Below are positions 1 through 5,111 of a stretch of DNA of 5,285 nt, piece after piece (the first letter of the stretch is position 1; each line of letters opens with the position of its first letter). This stretch comes from Sutterellaceae bacterium. Lineage in GTDB: Bacteria > Pseudomonadota > Gammaproteobacteria > Burkholderiales > Burkholderiaceae_F. The notes under the pieces are model-generated. The model searched no databases. It saw nothing but the letters and a program-made list of their open reading frames with translations, and was not told the DNA's origin. The position numbers were made by a program, and so were the translations under genes. Location: NCBI GenBank assembly GCA_030531135.1, contig JAUNOJ010000134.1, positions 1 through 5,285 on the forward strand, given 5' to 3'.

Positions 1-2
1 AT

Positions 3-143
3 GCGAGCCCCGAAAAAGTCAGTCTCCGGCGCTCGAAAAATTCGGTACAAGTATTAATCAATACAGAAAAACCGATCGACCTCAAAGAGCTTCAGGCAAA
101 GGCCTTCGGTTTGGGGGTTGTTGCCCGACAGTCTATAGACTGA
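3..143 (+). CDS. possible C-terminal tail of an unidentified upstream gene (partial)
   Basis: The frame starting at base 3 is open for 46 codons and stops with TGA at 141-143. The predicted tail ends in a mixed hydrophobic/charged stretch (ITEK-like region, then KELQAKAFGLGVVA, ending SID) that looks protein-like, but I do not recognise a family. A competing frame starting at base 2 is also open, up to TAA at 188-190, and gives a less convincing, Arg/Lys/Gly-rich peptide. A third frame closes at 55-57. None of these has a start codon that would make a complete gene here, so if real this is the end of a gene lying left of the window. The stop codon sits inside a palindrome (129-142), which would suit the end of a transcript. 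This stretch could equally be non-coding leader DNA. Confidence 0.25.
   Translation, partial: ASPEKVSLRRSKNSVQVLINTEKPIDLKELQAKAFGLGVVARQSID
111..139 (+). promoter_or_regulatory. weak candidate sigma-70 promoter for mutM-mutY
   Basis: TTGGGG at 111-116 and TATAGA at 134-139 are separated by 17 bases, the preferred spacing. The -35 matches TTGACA in three of six positions and the -10 matches TATAAT in four of six. The -10 lies inside the perfect palindrome at 129-142, so a protein bound there would block RNA polymerase. This is the best promoter-like pair I found in the 250 bases ahead of mutM, but the match is weak and could be chance. Confidence 0.2.
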
Positions 144-148
144 ATCGG
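125..148. repeat. inverted repeat containing a 14-bp perfect palindrome
   Basis: CAGTCTATAGACTG (129-142) is its own reverse complement. It is flanked by CCGA (125-128) and TCGG (145-148), which pair once the two A residues at 143-144 are bulged out. In RNA this would give a stem of about nine pairs. It is not followed by a T-tract on the + strand (A residues follow), so it is not a standard intrinsic terminator. An operator or a transcript-end structure is possible. Confidence 0.5.
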
Positions 149-206
149 AAAAAATCTTTCCCCATTGGTAGTGGAGGAAAACACGCCTAACGGACAGAGC
201 CGAACA

Positions 207-236
207 GGTTAAGATTCTTGTCTTAATTGTTTTTTT
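207..236 (+). terminator. candidate AT-rich intrinsic terminator or attenuator just before mutM
   Basis: TTAAGA (209-214) and TCTTAA (221-226) form a six-pair stem around a six-base loop, extendable by two G-U pairs (207-208 with 227-228). A run of seven T residues (230-236) follows, so the hairpin/T-tract layout is right. The stem is AT-rich and therefore weak. The T-tract ends 14 bases before the mutM ATG, so any mutM transcript starting further left must read through it. Confidence 0.35.
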
Positions 237-250
237 GGATTTTGTCGACG

Positions 251-1081
251 ATGCCTGAATTGCCTGAAGTGGAAGTCACACGCCTTGGATTGAGTCCCGC
301 GCTTGTGGGTCAACACGTCTTGGCCGTTGTTTGCCGTACGCCCAAGCTGCGCGAACCTTTGGACGGTCTTGCCGACGGCGTCGAGGGCTTGACGCTTGTC
401 GACATTCGTCGGCGCGGCAAGTACCTCATTTGGGTCTTTGCAGACGATTCGGGCACCGTCAAGGAGTATTTCCTTTCTCATTTGGGCAGGAGCGGCTTTT
501 GGCGACTTTGGGACAATCCGGCGCCGGCTCCCGGCAAACACGACCATGTCGACATCGTTTTTGAGAAGACGACTGCAAGGCTGACCGATCCCAGACGATT
601 CGGCAGCATCCGTCGGATGCAGATCGATCCCGAGAGCGTGCAGCCATTGTCCGAACTTGGTGCCGAGCCCTTTGACGAAACTTTGACACCCGAAGTCTTT
701 GCAGCCGCGATGCGAAAACACAAACAATCGGTCAAGGAAGTCTTGATGGCGGGCAAAGTCGTGGTGGGGTGCGGCAATATCTATTGTTCGGAGTCACTTT
801 TTCAAGCCAAGATCGATCCCAGACGCGCCGCCAATCGCGTTAGTGCCGATCGCTATGGCGTTTTGCTGGGAAAAATTCGCAGCGTTCTTGCTAGCGCCAT
901 TGTTGCAGGCGGTTCGACCTTAAGGGATTTTCACGGCGTAGACGGTTCTGACGGCTACTTTGCGCTCACAACCGCCGTTTACGGACGCGAGGGCGAAGCT
1001 TGCCGCGTTTGCGGCACGACGATCAAGCGCATTGTGCAGGGGCAGCGCGCCACCTTCTATTGTCCGCGGTGTCAGAAATGA
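251..1081 (+). CDS. mutM: formamidopyrimidine-DNA glycosylase (MutM/Fpg), 276 aa
   Basis: This is a bifunctional DNA glycosylase/AP lyase that excises 8-oxoguanine and FapyG paired with C in base-excision repair. ATG 251 is chosen over an in-frame TTG at 227 because the protein must begin MPELPEVE: Pro2 becomes the N-terminal nucleophile once Met is removed. Glu3, Glu6 and Lys57 (RRGKYL) are present, as are DPRRFG (113-118; Arg115 and Phe117 probe the helix) and Asn176 of GNIY. The C-terminal zinc finger has Cys251, 254, 271 and 274 with Arg266 between the pairs. Length is close to E. coli MutM (269 aa). Two residues are odd: HLGMSG reads HLGRSG (Arg80), and the usual LMD before GNIY reads LMA (Ala167). 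The stop overlaps the mutY start as ATGA. No good Shine-Dalgarno precedes the ATG (only GGA at 237-239). The family call is certain; full activity is not. Confidence 0.97.
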   Translation: MPELPEVEVTRLGLSPALVGQHVLAVVCRTPKLREPLDGLADGVEGLTLVDIRRRGKYLIWVFADDSGTVKEYFLSHLGRSGFWRLWDNPAPAPGKHDHVDIVFEKTTARLTDPRRFGSIRRMQIDPESVQPLSELGAEPFDETLTPEVFAAAMRKHKQSVKEVLMAGKVVVGCGNIYCSESLFQAKIDPRRAANRVSADRYGVLLGKIRSVLASAIVAGGSTLRDFHGVDGSDGYFALTTAVYGREGEACRVCGTTIKRIVQGQRATFYCPRCQK

Positions 1082-2109
1082 GAGAACTCCAAATTGCCGA
1101 CCCCGCAGGGTTTCATAAAACGATCGTTGCGTGGCAAAAGAAAGAAGGTCGTCATCATTTGCCTTGGATGGTGCACGAAGCCTATTTGCGGTGGTTAAGC
1201 GAAATCATGCTGCAGCAAACGCAGGTGTCGGTCGTTGTCGACTACTTTGCGCGCTTTACGCAATCGTTTCCCACCGTCAAAGATTTGGCCGAGGCGCCGG
1301 AAACCGAAGTCATGCGCCTGTGGGCGGGGCTGGGCTACTACTCGCGCGCCAGAAATCTGCACCGTGCCGCAAAGATGGTCATGACGGACTTTGGCGGCGC
1401 CTTTCCGGAGACGCTCGAAGGTTTGATGAAATTGCCCGGTGTCGGGCGCAGTACGGCTTCAGCCATCGGCTCTTTTTGCTTTGATTTGGAAGAGCCCGTT
1501 TTGGACGGCAACGTCAAGCGCGTGTTAAGTCGCGTGACGGCCTTTGACACGGCAGTCGACTCCACAGAGGGCGATAAGGCGCTTTTGGCATTGGCCAAAG
1601 CTTTGGTCAAGGGAGACGAGCCCGGTGTCTTTAATCAAGGCATGATGGATATCGGAGCCCTTGTCTGCACGCGCATTAGGCCCAAGTGCGACGCGTGTCC
1701 GGCAAGCGACATTTGTCGGGCATTTTTGGCGGCCAATCCCGAAGACTATCCGAAGAAAAAGCCCAAGCTCGTTCGCTCGGACAGAACCTTGAAGCTGGCG
1801 CTCGTGGAAAAAGAGGGTAAATGCCTTTTGGTGCAACGCACGAGTGGCGACATTTGGCCGGGACTGTGGTGTCTGCCCGAGCTTGTCGACGCGCCGGATC
1901 GTGCGCCGGTTTTGCGCATCAAACGCGTGCTCACGCACTTAAATCTCACGATCGAAGTCTATCGAACGGAAAATTCCGAAACGCTCGATCTTGAAAGCAA
2001 AGAAGTCTTTTGGGTTGAGAAAACACAAACGTCGGCAACAAATGACTTACCGCTACCGACGCCGATACGTTTGATTTTTGAAAAGCTCGCCGAGAGTCGT
2101 TTGCTCTAA
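1078..2109 (+). CDS. mutY: adenine DNA glycosylase (MutY), 343 aa
   Basis: MutY removes adenine mispaired with 8-oxoG and so partners MutM. ATG 1078 is chosen because it forms an ATGA overlap with the mutM stop and gives a normal-length protein (E. coli 350 aa). Earlier in-frame starts would run through the mutM zinc finger. Visible features in order: LPW (28-30); catalytic Glu42 in LSEIMLQQTQV (40-50); GYYSRARN (86-93); helix-hairpin-helix LPGVGRSTA (119-127); catalytic Asp143 in VLDGNVKRV; and the [4Fe-4S] loop with Cys197, 204, 207 and 213 in the exact C-x6-C-x2-C-x5-C spacing. A C-terminal NUDIX-like 8-oxoG recognition domain covers about 237-343 (LVQR 251-254, WPGLWCLPE 260-268). The E. 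coli FSH recognition triplet appears here as LTH (285-287). The gene ends convergently against rapZ. Confidence 0.97.
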   Translation: MRELQIADPAGFHKTIVAWQKKEGRHHLPWMVHEAYLRWLSEIMLQQTQVSVVVDYFARFTQSFPTVKDLAEAPETEVMRLWAGLGYYSRARNLHRAAKMVMTDFGGAFPETLEGLMKLPGVGRSTASAIGSFCFDLEEPVLDGNVKRVLSRVTAFDTAVDSTEGDKALLALAKALVKGDEPGVFNQGMMDIGALVCTRIRPKCDACPASDICRAFLAANPEDYPKKKPKLVRSDRTLKLALVEKEGKCLLVQRTSGDIWPGLWCLPELVDAPDRAPVLRIKRVLTHLNLTIEVYRTENSETLDLESKEVFWVEKTQTSATNDLPLPTPIRLIFEKLAESRLL

Positions 2110-2120
2110 TAGCTCTTTTT
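2081..2120. terminator. weak candidate bidirectional terminator at the mutY/rapZ junction
   Basis: AAAAGCT (2081-2087) faces AGCTCTTTTT (2111-2120) with one bulged C, and AGAG (2093-2096) can pair with CTCT (2104-2107) inside it. The result has an A-tract on the left and a T-tract on the right, as a terminator working in both directions would. It overlaps the ends of both convergent genes, where such an element would be expected. Stems are short and interrupted, so termination may instead be Rho-dependent. Confidence 0.2.
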
Positions 2121-2993
2121 GGTCGAAAGTTGGCGATGACGCACGACCGTAACGGTGCGCTCGGCAAAGCGACGCGCCAAGGTCTCGGCCACATAAACGC
2201 TACGATGTTGTCCGCCCGTGCAACCGACGGCCACCGTCAGGTAATGACGGTTTTGCGCTTCATAAGACGGAATCCACTTGGAGACAAAACCATCGATGTC
2301 GTTGATCATGTCTTCGACGATGGGGCGCTCTTTGAAAAATTCTTGGATCGGCGTATCAAGCCCCGTCAAGGGGCGCAGTGCTTTGTCGTAATAGGGATTT
2401 GGCAGGTTTCTGACGTCAAAAACGAGATCGGCCACAACGGGAACCCCGGTTTTAAAGGCAAAGCTCTCAAAAGCAAGCATCATGCCCGTTTCGGGGACTT
2501 GAGCAAACTGACGCACCCAGTCGCGCAAGGTGTTGGGCAATAACCCCGTCGTATCGATCACGTGACCGCGCTCGGCCGCGGGCTCCAACAAAGCACGCTC
2601 GCGCTTGATAGCTTCGGCAAGCGTCACCTCGTTTTGCCCCTGACCCGGTGCGGTTAACGGATGGCGACGCCGCGTTTCGGAAAAGCGGTGCACGATTTCG
2701 GGGGTGGAAGCGCACAAGAACAAAACCTGAACGTCAAACCCCTTTTCTCGCAGTTGGCTAATGGCGTCGTCGGCCGAGTGAATCGTGAGTTGACTTCTGG
2801 CATCGACCGACACGGCAATGTGTTTTTGACCGTTTTCGTCGAGATTTTCAACCACAGGTACTAAGAAGTTGCCCGGCAGATTGTCCAGACAATAGTAGCC
2901 GCTGTCTTCGAGCTGACGAATGGCGATGGATTTGCCCGAGCCCGAAAGGCCGGTAACGATAATGACGCGAGCGCGAGAATTGGAATTGGACAT
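2106..2993 (-). CDS. rapZ: RNase adapter / nucleotide-binding protein RapZ (YhbJ family), 295 aa
   Basis: In E. coli, RapZ binds the small RNA GlmZ, guides its cleavage by RNase E and thereby tunes glucosamine-6-phosphate synthase. The GlmY/GlmZ RNAs are mainly enterobacterial, so the target here is unknown. The protein shows a Walker A loop GLSGSGKS (15-22), CLDNLP (35-40), VSVDAR (61-66), the family block VFDVRNLPNPYY (191-202) and GCTGGQHRSVYVAE (257-270). It ends in a basic tail (RHRQLSTKKSY) corresponding to the RNA-binding end of E. coli RapZ. ATG 2993 is chosen because the P-loop then starts near residue 15; a TTG at 3077 would add 28 atypical residues. SFGFK-x-G is changed to SFAFKTG (177-183). 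It is last in the lptB-rpoN-ptsN-rapZ array, 114 bases after ptsN; the usual betaproteobacterial hprK neighbour is missing. No clear Shine-Dalgarno is seen. Confidence 0.95.
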   Translation of the reverse strand: MSNSNSRARVIIVTGLSGSGKSIAIRQLEDSGYYCLDNLPGNFLVPVVENLDENGQKHIAVSVDARSQLTIHSADDAISQLREKGFDVQVLFLCASTPEIVHRFSETRRRHPLTAPGQGQNEVTLAEAIKRERALLEPAAERGHVIDTTGLLPNTLRDWVRQFAQVPETGMMLAFESFAFKTGVPVVADLVFDVRNLPNPYYDKALRPLTGLDTPIQEFFKERPIVEDMINDIDGFVSKWIPSYEAQNRHYLTVAVGCTGGQHRSVYVAETLARRFAERTVTVVRHRQLSTKKSY

Positions 2994-3031
2994 GACGCAG
3001 TTGGGGTTGACTTCGGTTTTCGGATGTCTCT

Positions 3032-3045
3032 CAATGAGCTCATTG
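3032..3045. repeat. 14-bp perfect palindrome upstream of rapZ
   Basis: CAATGAGCTCATTG is its own reverse complement. It lies in the 114-base ptsN-rapZ gap, with its near edge 38 bases upstream of the rapZ ATG. It could be a dimeric-protein operator or a leader hairpin. The flanking bases do not extend the symmetry. It shares only the CA...TG ends with the palindrome at 129-142, so it is not an obvious copy of that one. Confidence 0.5.
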
Positions 3046-3107
3046 TCGCATGAAATTCGGTGCGCGCAAATCGGCAAAATTGCCTATCGGACGACTTTTT
3101 TGGCGAA

Positions 3108-3614
3108 CTATTCGTCTTTGGGATAGTCTTCTTCGCCCGCTGCCTGAGGTTCTTCAACGGGCGCCTGCCAGTTGCCGATAAATTGGCACACGTCCAAGGG
3201 CGAGGCGGCATGCATGAGAAACTCTTTGGCTTCTTTGTCTTTGAGTAAAGCGGCAATGTCGGCCAAGATATCGAGATACTTGTCGGGATCGTTTTTGGGA
3301 ATCATCACCCCGAAAAACAGTCGTGCCTTGCGATTGTCGGGCGTATCCCAGGCAATCGATTCTTTGGTGCGCAAAATCGCCAAAACGATTTCGTCCAACC
3401 CTTCGATTCTGCCGTGCGGAATGGCCACACCTGCGCCCAAACACGTGCTCCCCAGACGTTCGCGTGCAATGAGCGCGTCAAAAGCTGCCTGATGGCTGAT
3501 GCCGGCACACTTTTCAACGATGAGCCCGATGGTTTCAAAGGCACGTTTTCGTGTCGGAATATCTTCGTCCAACAGGACACAATCCAGAGTCAGTAGGGGG
3601 GCAATGTGATTCAT
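3108..3614 (-). CDS. ptsN: PTS-Ntr EIIA component (EIIANtr), 168 aa
   Basis: PtsN is the terminal phosphate acceptor of the nitrogen phosphotransferase chain (EINtr to NPr/HPr to EIIANtr). It acts through protein-protein contacts on potassium transport and sensor kinases rather than on sugar import. The single PTS_EIIA type-2 domain fills residues 1-150, with the phospho-accepting His67 in GVAIPHGRIEGL (62-73) and GVMIPKNDPDKYLDIL (102-117) following. The length is near E. coli PtsN (163 aa), and an acidic tail (about 153-168) follows the domain. ATG 3614 gives the family-typical start MNHIAPLL; a GTG at 3641 would add nine residues and has no better ribosome site. It sits 66 bases after rpoN and 114 before rapZ, all on one strand, so co-transcription is likely. 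The usual hpf between rpoN and ptsN is absent. Confidence 0.96.
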   Translation of the reverse strand: MNHIAPLLTLDCVLLDEDIPTRKRAFETIGLIVEKCAGISHQAAFDALIARERLGSTCLGAGVAIPHGRIEGLDEIVLAILRTKESIAWDTPDNRKARLFFGVMIPKNDPDKYLDILADIAALLKDKEAKEFLMHAASPLDVCQFIGNWQAPVEEPQAAGEEDYPKDE

Positions 3615-3680
3615 AAAAGCGAAAAAAATCCAATCAGGCACGCATTGTAAGCGATCGGGGCAAAAGCTGCGCGCTTTCGG

Positions 3681-5102
3681 TCAGACCAAGGCTTTTCTGA
3701 GCGACTTGGGTGCAATGTGTTCGAGTTCGCGATATTTGGCCACGGTGCGGCGTGCGACCTCAATGCCTTCTTTAGCCAGAACATCGGCAATGGCCCCGTC
3801 GGACAAGGGTTTCTTGGGGTCTTCTGCGGCTACGATTTCGGCGATGCGGCGACGCACGGCGGTGGAACTCACCGAAGCACCGTCGGTGCCGGCAACGGAA
3901 CTGGTGAAAAACGACTTGAACTCAAACGTGCCCAAAGGCGTTTGCATGTATTTGCCGGCCGTGGCGCGGCTTACAGTGGACTCGGCCATGTCAAGCTTGG
4001 CGGCAACGTCTTTAAGCCCCATGGGTTTAAGTGCCGAAAGCCCGGCAACAAACACTTGCGGCTGCATGTTGACGATGGTTTGTGCGACGGCCACAATGGT
4101 GGAAAAGCGCTGTTCGACACTTTTGACAAAGTGCTTGGCTTCATCGGCTCTGTTTTTCCAAAGCGTTTTTTCTTCGCCCGAAAGTTTGGCTTGGGTGATC
4201 AACTCGAAAGTTTGTGCGTCAAAGCGAAGGTGTGGGATCACGGCCGGATTTAAAACGGCCGTGAAACCCTCGGGCGTTTTTTGAACGATGACCTCAGGCA
4301 CCACATAGCGGATTTCGTCGCTCGTTGCAAATTCGGCAGCCGGATGGGGATTGAGTTTGCAAATGAGCGAAAAGGCTTCGAGCGTTTCTTCATAAGAAAT
4401 GCCCAAGTTGTGCGCGGCCGTTTTGAAGTCGCGCTTTAACACCAAGTCTTTGGCTTGGGTGAGCAAATCAACGGCGTGCCGGGCAACCGAGCCGTGTTCG
4501 TCTTGTAAGCGGCCTAATTGCAGCACAAGGGATTCGATCGCGTCTGCGGCTCCGACCCCGGCCGGATCCATGCTTTGAAGAAGCTTTAAAGCTTGCGGCC
4601 AAAGCTCGACATCGACAGGCTCGGGGTAGCTTTGCGCACAGGCTTCGAGCCCCTCGGCCAAAAAGCCGTTTTCGTCCAAGTTGCCGATAAGCCATTGCAG
4701 CATCCAGCGAACTTGTGCATCCAAATGCATTTCGGATGCCTGCTGCATGAGAACGTCGGCGAGGTTTTCTTCCGAGGAAACTTTGGCAAAGGGATCGTAA
4801 TCGTCGTCGTCCGTCGGAGACCCTGCCCAGGTGAGAAAAGACGGTTCCTTGAAGTCGTGGGCAACGCCTGCGGGTTCGTCGCAGGCCAATGTCTCGGGGG
4901 CAATTGCTTCAGGCGTTCTGTCCGATTCAAACCCGGCGTTGTCCGTGGCTTCGACCAAGGGGTTGGTGGCCAAAACCGTATCGATTTGCGCTTGAAGTTC
5001 GGGACCCGTTAACTGCAATAACTCCACCGATTGGCGCTGAGATAGTGTGAGCGCCGTGCGTTGCGTGATCGTTTGCGTTAAACCGAAAGCGGTGATGGCC
5101 AT
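3681..5102 (-). CDS. rpoN: RNA polymerase sigma-54 factor (RpoN), 473 aa
   Basis: RpoN directs core RNA polymerase to -24/-12 promoters, which need an AAA+ activator for opening. The order is typical: a Gln-rich region I (about 1-51, ending NPLVE); a variable acidic region II (about 52-115, with a DDDDYD run at 98-103); the core-binding region (about 115-300, including GNLDENGFL 140-148 and SMDPAGVGA 177-185); a helix-turn-helix (about 363-382, AESTVSR 373-379); and the diagnostic RpoN box ARRTVAKYRE at 450-459. The length matches E. coli (477 aa). Unusual points: region I reads ALTLSQRQS where ALTPQLQQS is typical, and the normally HESTxSR helix begins with Ala373. It starts nine bases after the lptB stop, as in many proteobacteria, so the two genes are probably translated from one message. 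No clear Shine-Dalgarno is seen. Confidence 0.97.
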   Translation of the reverse strand: MAITAFGLTQTITQRTALTLSQRQSVELLQLTGPELQAQIDTVLATNPLVEATDNAGFESDRTPEAIAPETLACDEPAGVAHDFKEPSFLTWAGSPTDDDDYDPFAKVSSEENLADVLMQQASEMHLDAQVRWMLQWLIGNLDENGFLAEGLEACAQSYPEPVDVELWPQALKLLQSMDPAGVGAADAIESLVLQLGRLQDEHGSVARHAVDLLTQAKDLVLKRDFKTAAHNLGISYEETLEAFSLICKLNPHPAAEFATSDEIRYVVPEVIVQKTPEGFTAVLNPAVIPHLRFDAQTFELITQAKLSGEEKTLWKNRADEAKHFVKSVEQRFSTIVAVAQTIVNMQPQVFVAGLSALKPMGLKDVAAKLDMAESTVSRATAGKYMQTPLGTFEFKSFFTSSVAGTDGASVSSTAVRRRIAEIVAAEDPKKPLSDGAIADVLAKEGIEVARRTVAKYRELEHIAPKSLRKALV

Positions 5103-5111
5103 AACTGAAAC

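Noticed and set aside
171..212. 13-codon leader peptide starting at GTG 171 and ending in the hairpin before mutM
   Set aside because: The GGAGG overlaps the start instead of preceding it, there is no run of regulatory codons, and the length is within chance.
227..250. MutM start at TTG 227
   Set aside because: The catalytic residue must be the Pro right after the initiator Met, so the start has to be ATG 251; the TTG also lies in the hairpin/T-tract.
585..827. 12-base direct repeat (CGATCCCAGACG) occurring twice within mutM
   Set aside because: Both copies encode the DPRR residues of separate conserved mutM segments; shared codon choice explains it.
1000..1077. N-terminal extension of MutY to an ATG at 1000
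   Set aside because: It would be read from the other frame of the mutM zinc-finger coding region, has no MutY similarity, and ATG 1078 gives the normal length and an ATGA overlap.
2861..3256. 131-codon open frame on the − strand across the rapZ-ptsN gap
   Set aside because: It overlaps ptsN and rapZ in another frame and has a Pro/Lys/Arg/Ser-rich shadow composition with no recognisable domain; it is not a hidden hprK.
3630..3655. Possible sigma-54 promoter (GGCAC...GC) near the ptsN start
   Set aside because: The GG and GC elements are 12 bases apart instead of the required 10 and the orientation is opposite to ptsN.
3660..3680. Small hairpin (AAAGC/GCTTT on the − strand) just after the rpoN stop as a terminator
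   Set aside because: The stem is five to six pairs and is followed by TTTTGCCCC rather than a T-tract, and ptsN lies just downstream on the same strand.
3706..4284. Long + strand open frames (192 and 178 codons) opposite rpoN
   Set aside because: They lie antisense to the well-supported RpoN C-terminal half and have no domain or ribosome site; they are codon-bias shadows.
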